Shown: in pieces, positions 46,788 to 58,326 of the stretch
How positions within the stretch are numbered: the first letter of the stretch is position 1
Layout of the letters: every line of letters starts with the position of its first letter
Notes under the pieces: model-generated
The model's input: only the letters and a program-made list of their open reading frames with translations
The model's database searches: none
What the model was told of the DNA's origin: nothing
Assembly (NCBI RefSeq): GCF_000787575.1
Contig: NW_012236499.1
Span: forward strand, 124,001-188,000
Direction: 5' to 3'
DNA from: Acytostelium subglobosum LB1
Taxonomy: Eukaryota; Evosea; Eumycetozoa; Acytosteliales; Acytosteliaceae
Length of the DNA: 64,000 bases
Translations under genes and position numbers: made by a program

Positions 46788-47521
46788 ATGCAATTTAATT
46801 ATATTCAATCACTCTATCCACCAGCCAAGCCCCTTAGACTGTTGTTTGACCCCACAGTTCCCAAGACCTTGCTTCTGGCCACCAAAAAAGGCACGATCAT
46901 CAAGAAGTTCAAGGTCTTCATTGACATTGGCGCGACACTTCTCATACTCCCATATGTCAAACCAATCAGACCACTGTTCGACAACAGGCGGCCAAAGATT
47001 TTATTTGGAAAGGATCAAGATGGAGTCAATTTCTCACGCAGGGTTCCTCTTGATGTCGCATTTGTCATTGCGAATACTGTCCCATACGCTCCTCTCAACC
47101 AGGAGAATAGTAATGTCCAACTCATTCACTGTATCTGTCTCAGGATATTACGATCGTTACCTGTCTACCCCAGAAGGCAACCAGTATCCACCCCAAATCA
47201 AATGGGACCAAATTGTATGTTTACCATAAAAGAACTCATTCATTCATTGATTGAGTGATGTCTGCCTGTCTGCTGTCAAACCAAGTACTAACCATCCTCG
47301 TCCATGTCCTTTTCATCCAAGACAATGAAATCAATCAACAACATTCCGACCTCCGACCGAGACCTGGAGACCAACTAGATCCAACATTACCATCCAGTCA
47401 TCCAGTCACCCAAGAAGACATTGGCCACCACCAACAACTCAGATACCAATATCCACCATCACCAGATTATTTGGTGGATGAGCCTGTCCTATCTCCTCCG
47501 GTCCCTCTCCTTTTCAATTAA
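46788..47521 (+). CDS. Uncertain two-exon gene of unknown function
   Basis: An open frame starts at 46788 (MQFNYIQSLYPPAKPLRLLF) and can be joined from about 47213, before GTATGT, to about 47322, after CATCCAAG, to end at 47521 (YQYPPSPDYLVDEPVL). The product would be about 208 residues, without signal peptide or membrane span. The middle is doubtful: from about 47105 a second frame (FTVSVSGYYDRYLSTPEGNQ, then YPPQIKWDQI) looks more protein-like than the first, so there may be a frame break there. The word VPLDVAFVIANTVPYAPL faintly recalls the C-terminal domain of arrestin-like proteins, but this is too weak for a call. Codon choice in the first 100 codons is like that of its coding neighbours. 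Confidence 0.4.
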
Positions 47522-48267
47522 TTCTCACCTATATATATCTTGCCGTCGATCAAGCAGATGAGTGATGGGTATAACCCAAATATCTCTCGGCTGGCGATTG
47601 AAACCAATCAACCACCAACAATCAACAACCAACAACAACAATCAACAACAACAACATCAAAGTCGAGTTACCAACCCACCAATCAGTGGTCCTACATCCA
47701 TCACCCGAACCAGATGACACAGTGGAGACGTTGTGATTCATTCACACGATGACCTGTCGTTGCGAGGTCTATTCCCTCCAAGTCAATTCAGTGCCTTGCC
47801 AGTGCCGTGCCAGACCGAGTGCCATGCCGCCGAGCCAAGCCAGGCCAAGCCGAGGTGGACCTTTCCAGGACCGTATACTACTAACATTTCCTCCCATCAC
47901 CATTTGGCCATCTCCGCAAGGAGGTGGCCGTGGCCCATCATGCAAGAGGGATGGGTCGGCCTGTCATGCAAGAGGGACGGGTGGGCCCACCATGTAAGAG
48001 GGGTGGGCACGGCCTGGGGACTACACCTGTCGCTATTAGACTTTGGGCACGTCGAGACAGGTATGGCAGCAACTTTGTTGACTTTGAGAGTTTCTTCTCA
48101 TTGTCACAAGTGCTGCCTTTATTTTTTTTAAAGCCGTTGGGCAGCAACCGTGCCCAGGCGACATCATTGAGTTGTACTTTTCCAATTGTTGTTATTCTCC
48201 TTCCAAGTCACACTTGTACAACTCCTGTCTTCATCGTTTATTAATGCTTTGATTATGATCATTCCAG
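47522..48267. other. Spacer with Gln/Asn-type repeat and short GC-rich repeat
   Basis: A 64-codon frame at 47561-47752 (ISRLAIETNQPPTINNQQQQ) might be a further exon or a relic. GC content rises sharply from 47790 and includes the 26-base tandem repeat listed separately. No supported gene. Confidence 0.4.
47932..48009 (+). repeat. Three tandem 26-base GC-rich units
   Basis: Three consecutive units with the core CATGCAAGAGGG(A)TGGG. They differ from each other at several positions, so the array is not very recent. Confidence 0.75.
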
Positions 48268-48284
48268 TTGGATACACTCATCAA

Positions 48285-49480
48285 CTTGGCAAGATGGCGG
48301 TTAGTCAATGATGGCAACACGGCGGTTGTCAGCGTGGCTGTCTGGTTGGAGACAGAGGTCTGGACAGTGGTCAACTCGAGATGGACAACTTGGCAGCATG
48401 GCGTCGCACTTGTCAGCGTGGCTCTCTGTCTGGTTGGAGTCAGAGGTTGTCGACGGTGGCCATCTTGGCAGCATGGAGGGGCAACAAGGCAGGCGGTAGT
48501 CAACGTGGCAGATAGTCAAGTTGGAGACAGAGGTCCTGAACTATGGTCAACGTGGCAGCATAGTGGCATTCTAGTTGGAGACAGAGGTTCTGGGCTGTGT
48601 CCAACTCGAGATGGACACTTTGGTAGCCTGGTGGTGGTCAGCATGGCGGAGTCTGTCTTGTTGGGTACAGATGTTCATGGCTGTGGACAACTTGGCAGCA
48701 TGGCAAAAGTCCAGATAGAGAAGAGGTTGTGGGCTGTGGTTGGCAACACGGCGGCTGTCTGTCCGGATAGACCACAGAGGTTCTGGACAACTTGGCAACA
48801 TGGTGGACGACTGTACAGATGGAGATAGAGGTTCGTGGCTGTGGTCCACGTGGCAGCACGTCGGCAGTCAGTCAAGTTGGAGACAGAGGTTCTGGGCTGT
48901 GGACAGCTTGGCATGGACAACCTGGCAGCATGGNGGTGGTCAGAATGGCAGAGTCACAATGGGACTGTCTAGACAGAGGTTCTGGGCTGTGGTCAGTCAG
49001 GGCACATGGCGACCTCATTCTAGATGGAGACAGAGGTTCGGGGGTGTAGACAACTTGGTAGCATGGCGGTGGTCAGCATGGCCGAGTCACAAAGGCGGCC
49101 GTCTGTCTAGTTGGAAACACTAACTTGGACAAGGACTACCCAGAGGTCTTCAAGGCACAAGGGAAGACAGAAGAGAAGGGAGAAGAGAATGGTGTAAGTA
49201 AGAAGAGTATAGGTGAGCAGCTGTGCGATCATTGGTGTAGTAGTACTCACTCATTGAGGGACAGAGGTTCAGGGCTAAGGTCACTCAAGGCAGCATGGTG
49301 GAGTCCTGCCGTCTGTTTCGTTGGAGACAGAGGTTCTGGGCTGTGGTCAACATGGCTGTGGCAGACGGCGGACGTCTGTCAAGATGGTGACAAAGGTTCA
49401 TGGTCAACGTGGAAGCACGACGGCAGTCTATCAAGATGGAGACAGAGATTCATTGCAACATGGCAGCACGGCGGACGTGA
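48285..49480 (+). repeat. Large degenerate GC-rich minisatellite (about 1.2 kb)
   Basis: Many imperfect units built from the words TTGGAGACAGAGGTTCTGGG, CTGTGGTCAACTTGGCAGC and ATGGCGGTGGTCAGCATGG, with spacing of about 55-75 bases. An undetermined base lies at 48934. Open frames of up to 186 codons on the plus strand and several on the minus strand pass through because the unit lacks stops in more than one frame; they have no protein character beyond the repeat. The core AGCATGGCGG and GACAGAGGTC words link it to the array at 44.2 kb. Confidence 0.8.
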
Positions 49481-50384
49481 TTGAGATACAGGTGGTGAAC
49501 ACTGACTTTGACAAGGACCACACAGCGGGCTTCAAGGCACAAGGTCAAGGGAAGGCAGAAGAGATGAAGAGGATAGTGTAAGTAAACAGCAAATGGTGGT
49601 GCAATTAGAAGTCAAGTAGTACTCACTCATTGATTGGTATCATAACTCAAACTCATTAGTAACTCATCTGCAGTAGTGAGACAACAAGGCACAACAACAG
49701 TGGTGAGGATACATGTCAATGTGTTGTTTATTATTGATAAATTAGTATAAGTATAAGCATAAGTATGTATATATGTTTATGTGTATGTGTACAAGTAGGA
49801 GAGAGTGAGTGCAATGCCAATGAGATGAGTGGAACATGTGGGCCACACCAACCGTAAACTAGATTAGCATGGGAGGGAATTTCAAATTCAAATTTAATCA
49901 CCCACAACACACACTTTTTGAACTTCACACATTTTAATGGTCAAGAGGTGGACAGTGCCACTTTGATACATGGAGCCCAAGCCCATCATGCTTGTGATGC
50001 TGTCGGACAAGATTGTTCTCTAAGTATCACTCCAAAGGCTTACGCAGGATCAGCCAGTTGATCGTCTATTTCGGTCACTTGTCCAGACCAAACATGCAGC
50101 TTGGTCCCTTCACCTCTTTGGATCACTCGACAATTTCACACAGTTGCGTACGACAGGTACATCTTGGCCACCATGATCAAAAGTACCTACTCCATCGGTT
50201 AGACCCCTGACGTCTAGATTGGACCAAATGTGCACCAGAGTTCGTCACCCAATAAACTTCTGCCGACTCGTTGAGTAACATTAATCAATGCAAATGTGTT
50301 TGATAAATTTGGGAGAGTTAGATTCATTCATTCATTTGTGGTCACAGATACACACATAGAGATAGATAGATAATTAGACAATTG
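49481..50384. other. Flank of minisatellite and relic of an array copy
   Basis: Bases 49731-49935 resemble the flank of the 44.2 kb minisatellite. From about 49950 to 50210 the DNA is coding-like but broken, partly similar to 45.6 kb. The 35 bases at 50244-50279 encode PINFCRLVE and a stop, matching the C terminus (PINFYRLV) of the array family, so a 3' remnant of a further copy lies here. Confidence 0.5.
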
Positions 50385-50429
50385 ATGGCTTCAAGATCAA
50401 CGACTAGTGATATGTTCAAGCCCAACTAG
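50385..50429 (+). other. Upstream ORF before copy 5 (14 codons)
   Basis: ATG at 50385 reads MASRSTTSDMFKPN and stops, 64 bases before the main ATG. It parallels the upstream ORF of copy 4 in place, leader sequence and last residues. Confidence 0.4.
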
Positions 50430-50493
50430 CTCATTCAATCTAATCAACAAGTACTACCTCTGAATAATTTAAATATATATAGACATCATCACC

Positions 50494-53400
50494 ATGAACT
50501 CACCATTCATTATAGACCTCAACAACATGTTGCTCAACAACAAATTCAATAACAATGGAGCAAGACCAAGGTATTCATTCATTGACATTGTCAGTGTAAT
50601 CACACAAGTGGCAACGGTAAGTTTGTTTGATTGATTCAATTGATTGATTGATTGATTGAGGTCTAACACAACCAACCTAGATGTTTGAGCAACATCGGAA
50701 ATTGCGTCCATACATAGTTGAACATTTACGTTCACTAGAGATAAGTAGGGAATACATTGCCTACTACGATGACAAAGAAGGAGAAAGACACTACATACGT
50801 ATTCTGAGTGAGGTGGAAGTGGATCAAAATAGAACACCGTATGAGGTGTTTCTCCAAGTGTGGAACCTTTGTGAAGACATTCGTCGATGCAACATCAGTA
50901 TCTATGACGTAGTGACCAGTCTCTTGTCAATTGCCATGATTGAGAGACGTTGGCTCACTTCACCCAACTTCTTGATCGATACATCGTTTATCTCATACCT
51001 TACCATTGGTCTGTCTCAAGCTCAGATGGATACTTTGTGCACACTGTACTTGGAGTACTTCAAAGGATACATTGACAGAGGTTCCCATACTTGGGACGAA
51101 CATCTTGGCCTGTACAATCTTATCATAACTACGTTCGGCCAGACCCGTGTTGCCCATGGTTTCGAGCGATTGGTGCTCCTCTCACTCCAGAGAGACACTC
51201 TTTGCCAGAGCGATAAACAATGCGTGTCATTGTTCAACTGTTTACTTTTAACGCTTCCCAATGACACTGACCAACGAATCAGTGGAATGATTCGTCAATA
51301 CAAACAACAGACGTTCGAGTAAGTAACATGGTCTGCATTATGTATTCAAGAGTTAATGAACTAACGCCTTGATTGATATAAAGGATCATCATCAATGCGA
51401 TTAAGAATAGAGTATTGGCACGCAAATGGTGGATCAAAGAGGACAGTGTTCTCCATCAGATTATTTACTTGACACAATTGGACAACAGTGACCAAAAACA
51501 ACAACAACAACAACAACAACAACGACAGGAGATCCTCCATCAGGTGCTCAACAAGGGTAGAGACCTAACGAATATCATTTTCCAATACTTCAAACAACAT
51601 TTTCACCCGATTGAACGATATTGTAATGTGCTCTTTCCTCAACTCTACTTAGACAATCTTATCACGATGGTGAGGCTCATGGGCCCATCACTTCCATATG
51701 TAAGTCAATCCTCGCTTGCCACTCTCACCCAATAACCACTGACTCGCATCACTTCAATCTTCGTCCAATTCTAGCACTTTGGAACCCATGGGGCCTATCT
51801 CCTTTCAAAGATTGGCAATTCATCAAGCTTTAAGTGGTACAATTCATCAATACTTCTCACCGATGCCATTGTGTCATCGTTCATTGCAGCTGGCCAACCA
51901 CCTCCACAAATCCTATTACAATTCTTGAACACATTGCCGATCAATCCAAAAATTGATCGAAACAAACCAACCATTGAATGGATAGAGCCACTCATTCACA
52001 TTTTCGACTTGACCAAGCGAGTGGACTTCTTTCAATTGGCGATGCAGTTGCTGTTCAAAACAAAATCATCATCAACTCAATCGATCATGGAGAATCTCTT
52101 CCAGTCGCATCCAACCGCAATCAAGGAGTTCTTCACCAAGCAGTCCAATGTTGACCGGATGGACAATGTAACCAACCTCAGCCTGGTGATCAATTGCATC
52201 GTTCAATCATTGGTCCCTGCTAACTTTATTAAAGTTATCATGGACAAGTCATCTCCATCTCGCTACAACAACAGTGATAACAAGGTCATATTCACATCAT
52301 CGTGCACCGACCTCTCGAAAGCATCGATCATGTTCATCGACATCATGTTTGAAGGTCTTTATGGAACCAGGAGATGGACCAACATCGGTACAGACACATC
52401 CCATTAATCAAAGGGATGTGACCAATTTAGTTGTGGAGCATGTTCAAACAATTGGTCTGTGTGGCCCAGCATTCCATCTGCTCAAATATCTCTACTGTCT
52501 CCAACTCAATGATAACTACTACACCAGTATCAAAAAGAAGTTGAGATCAATCACACACAATGACACCGCTGAAGAATGTGTCAAACACCAACAGCAATAC
52601 ATATTCGACCGAGCATATATCAAGAACATGAAGGAAGGCAATACAACCGTCGCACCAGTTGATACCCGCCTTGGAATGGCATTGCCAACTATTCCAAAAT
52701 TGGTGATAAATCACATTGTGAGTATGGCCATTCGCTTTGGATTCAACAACAACAAGGACAAGGACAAAGGAGAAGAGACGTTGAGTCAGAGTTGGCTTTT
52801 ATCATTGGCACTGGTCAACACCCATTTCCTCAAGGAGTGCATGGTGACATTGACCAACTATGCGATCCCATCACTGATCATTCATTCAACAATCTGGATT
52901 GAATCAGAGTACTGTCTGTTCCAGCAGCCACCACTCCATCTCAGAAGCAATGAGATCAAGTTCATTCCAAAGGAGAACTTACAATTGTGTGATGATCGAC
53001 TGGAGAGCTTGACTGTACCATTCTCCAAACGCACCTGTTTGGCAGTCAAAGGCGCGCTGCCATGTCTCAAGACAATCAACTTTGTTCTGGTCGGCAATGA
53101 TGAATTGCCCAAACTGCAGAATACACGTAATAACTTTGGTGTGTTCCGCTATGATATTCACAAAAGTACTTCACTGTACAGTGTACACATTGATCAAATA
53201 TCATGTCAACACACCTAGACATGGATTCAAATCAATCACTTGTACGACCAATTCTCTCATCAACCCATATCAGGACATACTCCCTGGACAAGCTTCAGCG
53301 ATCCACATGATATGCAAAGTCGACCGTTTGAAATGTGGTCCCACAACAACCAAGAAAACATTGTCACACATCACATCGTTCAAGGATGTATTCGAATCCA

Positions 53401-53864
53401 TAGCATTGTTGCACATGATGACCAACCTTACCACTTTGCATCTTCAACCGTCAAAGTCTAGCAGATTGAACATTGGTATGATTCGCCAACTTCGACAGTT
53501 CTACGCTGGAACACTCACACTCAACACGCTAGTGCTCCACGTAACAACAGTGAATGTGATTCACTTGATGCCTCATTGTCGTACGACACCAATCAAATCA
53601 CTCACACTGGCATTCACTGACATTGATCAATTGACCTTTCTCTTTGCCCTGGGCAAGTTGGATGATCTGTTTGGGGCGATGGCCACACATCTCCAACAGA
53701 CCATGATCAAACAGTTGGAATACCTCACCATCTACATCATCAAAGAGTCCAACTCCGCCATCATTCCTTTCAATATCCAATGTCTGTCAGCATTGATCAC
53801 ATCGCTCCAACTTCATTGCATCAATGATCGTTATCCAATAAATTACTACAGACTCGTGTCGTAG
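50494..53864 (+). pseudogene. Array copy 5: long-type family member with two frame breaks
   Basis: Exons 50494-50616, 50681-51318, 51384-51699 and 51775 onward join with consensus splice sites and phase agreement. They show the fullest N terminus of the family: MNSPFIIDLNNMLLNN, YSFIDIVSVITQVAT, MFEQHRKLRPYIVEHLRSLE and QMDTLCTLYLEYFKGYIDRG, then a Gln run at about 51500. The frame breaks near 52400, after NIGTDTSH, with the family sequence continuing one frame over as INQRDVTNLVVEHVQTIGLC. It breaks again between about 53140 and 53220, where the QISCQHT frame stops and PRHGFKSITCTTNSL resumes. The rest runs to PINYYRLVS at 53864. Only two small shifts separate it from a full-length frame, so this copy is either recently inactivated or affected by sequencing error. 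Confidence 0.7.
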
Positions 53865-54068
53865 TTGTGTGTATCTGTGATTGATTGAAGCACAAAGTGT
53901 GTGATTGATTGAATGGTGTGGGGGGGTGTTGGTGATCGTTTCGTTTACCCCCAAAAGCCTCACTCAGATTTTATTTCGAAATGATGTTCCGGTCTTATTG
54001 TAGTTGTTGTGACATTAGTTTTGTTTGTTGTATTTGTAGAGATAACAAGAGATAGAGATAGATATAAT

Positions 54069-56834
54069 ATGGCATTTGGAAAGAAGTCTGGCAAATATAA
54101 GAAGGTGGTCAAGGGCATCTTCCCTGCTCAGCCAGGTGGTGAGATGCAACTGCAGAACACTAGCAAGCTTGTATACTTCTGTGAGATGAACCCTGAGCTA
54201 CTGCCCAAGGTCGGTCAATACATCAAGCTCAAAGCAGAGAAGAGTCTAAGCAAGAAGAGAATAGAGTAAATATCATCATCATCAATCATTCAATCATTCA
54301 ATCATACATCATCATATTGACATTAAATCATTCAATCAATCATCATTCATATGTGTATGTAGTATTGTAAAGACATGTGTTATTATCATTAGAGAGTTGA
54401 TCATTGGATGTAGGAAGAATATGGTGTTCTTCTCATCTGATGCTACCAAGTTGATGGAGTTGCTATTGCAGCAAGAGACACATCCCGACCTTCAGATTGA
54501 AGCAACAGAGACTGTATGTGTCACTCACTCGAATGCAATGAATGAATGAATGAATGAGTGACACCAACAACTTACACTACCCTCGATACAGTTCATTAGA
54601 TTCTCACAGGTACAGGACGATGCATCACAGTTCCCCGAGGTGGAGAAGTTCATCAAGTACTTTATAACGATGTGTCGTAACAATACTCAGGATGATATGT
54701 TGCGCAGACGTATTCGTGGCGAGGGTATGAGAGGCATGAGTGCCTACATCTCCATCTTGGACCTCGTCGACGAGCTCGATACATTCATCACCAAGCACAG
54801 AGAGATCCTCTCCACCATCCTCGACAACATGCAGTACAGGGATCAGGTACCAACACCGTATGTACAATGTTTGATCGATCGATTGATTGATTGATTGATT
54901 GAATGAGTGATTGACTAATATGTATGATTACACAGGGCATTGATTAGAAGGGCGTCACAGGAGGATGATCAGGGAGTCAACTCACCGCTGCCCACCAATG
55001 TAAAGTCACTGGCTGTCGAGTGTCTGAGGAACTTGTCTCGTCGTGTGGACAACATCACAGTGACATCACTCGTACAGACTATATTAAAGTATGGTACAAA
55101 GACTACTACTTCTTTGATCGCGCCCGACATCATACCTAACATCCACGCCACGCTAATCAATCAATCAATCATACTTCAAGCTACCTTGACACTCAACAAC
55201 TATGGATCGATGGAGCTGGCAATAACTTCCCAAGGGAGTGCATGTTGGCTGTGGCCAAGTCAGTCAAGTCACAACACTTTATTATTATGTTGACGAGCTT
55301 CTTGCGTCATCTAGAGATATCACATCCACCTCCAATCACAAAGGCCATCGTTCACACTGCAGTCTCGATCGTGGAGGACGCACCTCCAGGCGCCATCAAC
55401 ATGGTCGTGTCGCATCTGCTCAAGGTACTGGTGCAGACCAACGAGCTGTCGAACCGCAAGCCTCCACCCGCCGACCTCGACGAGCTGCTCGGTCTTTCAT
55501 CGGCCATCGTCGACGCTATAGGCGTTGTGGCCAAGAACTACCGTCTGACGCACGACAAGATCGAGACGATGAACAACATCATGAACCACCTCCGCAGCAG
55601 CATTCGCACCGGCGCTGCCGCCGATCGCTACAGCCTCATCCAGCTCAACCTGACACAGTGCATTCTTCAAGTGTCGCAGACACTGACCGACGTTCGTCCA
55701 CACACCGTGCTCAACGACCTTACACAGAAGCTGCTGGACCTCTCGGACGTCGCGTCGCCCGAGGTTCGCGTCTACATCCAGCGCATCCTTCACACGATCC
55801 TCCTGCCCAACAAGTCATACGACCAAATGATCACATCCCAGGGTCTTGGCGGCGAGGAAGACGGCGTCGAGGAGTACATGCAGGAGAACGCCTCATTCAT
55901 TAGGGACTCGCTGCTCAAGGGCTTTGGCGAGACGAACAACCAGCCCAACAACTACATCGCCATGTTCAAGACCTTGGTGATCCTGCTGTATCGTGGCAAG
56001 AACAAGGAGATCCAGAACGCGATACCAATGATCTTCCGCATCCAGAAGAAGCAGCGCATTCTCCCATTCAGACTGTCGCGCTCCGTCCATCTGGTAATCG
56101 CCAGCTACCTGCTGATGGTGGCTCGCCTGTACAACAAGCCCGAGCTGGACGCCTACGTGCAGAGCGTGCAGAAGATTCGTCGCGACAAGGACCAGAACTG
56201 CCGCTACCTCACCTTCACCAACTCGGCCCTGACCAACAAGAGTCAACAAAAGATAAATTATCGCGAGCGCGAGAAGAACAAGCCTTCAGAGTGCGAGCTC
56301 ATCGACCAGGACCGCGTGGCCGATTTCATATGCTCGATCGCCACGCTCAAGGAGGTGAACAACCTGCGCACTCAGCTTACAAAGAAGTACAACACGATTA
56401 CTCGTCGCGACCTCGAGTTGCCCACGGACGAGGTGCACCACTCGCCTCCCGTCAACACCATCCCGCTATTTGAGTCGTCCAACGACATGCCCCACGTGGA
56501 CCTCGACGACCACTTCAAGAAGCTCACGTACGACTCGTTCAAGCAGTACACCAAATTCAACACCGACGTCGATGGCGGATCACAGCACTCGGCCAGCAGT
56601 CAGCGACACTCGATATCAAACACTATATTGCTGGCCAAGGACCTGACGTTCAAACACGTCATCACCAACTGCCAGGAGAGCAGCATCAAGATCCAGACAG
56701 AGAGCGAGCTGCTCATGAGGTTGGTACTGCAGTCGGCGCAATCATTGATGGAGCAGGACAATGGCAAGGATGAGCTGTCCTCCACATGCACACTCAAGAT
56801 GAACATACAGAATGTCTTGGAGAAGGTTATATAA
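54069..56834 (+). CDS. efr3: EFR3 homologue, plasma-membrane anchor of the PI4KA complex
   Basis: Five exons, 54069-54265, 54393-54513, 54592-54857, 54936-55088 and 55181-56834, give 796 residues; each join was selected by splice consensus and frame. The N terminus MAFGKKSGKYKKVVKGIFPA, then QLQNTSKLVYFCEMNPELLP and VGQYIKLKAEKSLSKKR, matches the EFR3 head (human: YKRLVDNIFP...). IQVEAT-type words continue as DLQIEATETFIRFSQVQDDA, LRRRIRGEGMRGMSAYISIL and GAGNNFPRECMLAVAKSVKS, then ARM/HEAT-like helices. EFR3 holds PI4-kinase III alpha, with TTC7 and FAM126, at the plasma membrane for PI4P synthesis. The vertebrate N-terminal Cys cluster used for palmitoylation is absent; the basic KKSGKYKK patch suggests a lipid-binding mode as in yeast. 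The 3' end of exon 4 is the least certain junction. Confidence 0.85.
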
Positions 56835-58326
56835 GTCGATTACCACGCGCAGTCATTGCCATGGACCACATGTACTTCATACATTCATTCGTCAACTTCA
56901 AATAACAGGTAGATCGATTCACAATTCGCGAGACAATACGTAATATTGATTGATTGGATTGGATTTGATTGGATTGGACTGGACTGATTGATTGATTCCA
57001 GGATCGAGTGACACGCGCGTTATTCACTTGCGTCAAGTTTGATGTTACATTGCTCACATCCACTCGAGGGTTGTTGGGCCTGCACACATTCGATCAACTC
57101 ACTGAGTGATGAACACAAGGACCTTTTGTTTATATTCGTGATAGTCACAAACAACATCAACAACAACAGGTGAAGCAAGCAAATCAAAGTAAGATTGCAA
57201 TCTTCACCAGACTTAACAAAAGTTGCTTTATAAGTCAAGTCACACGAATAATTATGGGACCTACCCACTACAACTAATGCCCTTTGCCTTGGATCGAGTG
57301 ATGTCCTTTGGTATCGACACCAACACCCAAGATGTAGATGTATATATATATTACTCACACATACAATTTGTTTGATACCAAGGTGCAAAGATGGCCTGTA
57401 TTATTGATAAGTCCTTCAATCAAACACTAAAACACATCTATTTCCATCTGTGATGGATCATCGATCAAAACTACATTTCCCACACACCCGTTCAATCACT
57501 TTCGTGAACCACACACCCCCACCACATCAAACACATATTCGATCACTCACACAACACCAAGTAATGCATTGTATGTTTGTTTAGCTAGTTGATTGTGTGT
57601 GCCATTTGGCCACACACTTTATACAGCTTAATTAAAATGAGGCATTCGTTTGATTGCTGCCGCCAAGGGCTCAATGACACTCATTGGCCATGATAAAATA
57701 CTCCCCTACTGCCTCCATCTCCAACTCCAACTCAAATACACACTCACACATTCGATCAATCACCAATCAATCAATACACACTCTATCATTCTTCACTGCA
57801 CTTTAAAATGTCTTTTCATATTCGATGAAGGTATGTATACAACTCATTCATTAACACGCTCATCATCAATGGGGCGAAGGGGTTTCGGGGTGATCCCCCG
57901 GGACTCTGAAGCTGGCAACTACTGGTGGCACTCAAACAAAATGTCAACACTCTTGTCATTCATTGGCTATCTTAGGGTCGATACTTTATCCCTCCAATCA
58001 TACTCGTGCCAGTTTTTGTGTTTAAGTGTTTGGTGCTCGGATGTGTGTGTTTGTTTGATTGATTGATTGATTGATAGAGTGGAGTGAAGGGAGTTGAGGG
58101 GTATGGTTAAGGAGTTGGGAGTATGAGTCCGTCGCCTCTCCAACCCAAACCTACTTAAGGAATAACTTATTGATCATTCAATTTCATCAATCCAGACTTA
58201 TCAAGTCAAGGTATAATTATATATATATTTTCCAATTGTACATCTAAATATTATCCAACCGAATAGTGTATATATATCCATATCAATCAAATTATAAATA
58301 TATTTATACATTTATATATCTCAAAG
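56835..58326. other. Intergenic region upstream of the CTDC-repeat gene
   Basis: About 1.5 kb. A minus-strand frame ending at 57020 (SSLSELIECVQAQQPSSGCE) looks slightly protein-like, but no start or promoter is convincing. ATTGGATT repeats lie at 56945-56990. From 58200 the DNA is very AT-rich with TATATATATA tracts, the likely promoter of the next gene, whose strong expression in development would fit a matrix protein. Confidence 0.4.

Noticed and set aside
48268-49123. Plus-strand frames of 186 and 127 codons and minus-strand frames in the minisatellite
   Set aside because: They only translate the repeat unit; several frames are open at once and none shows codon bias or a domain.
57020-57388. 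122-codon minus-strand frame near the EFR3 3' end
   Set aside because: Only the last 30 residues look protein-like; no start, intron or promoter supports a gene.
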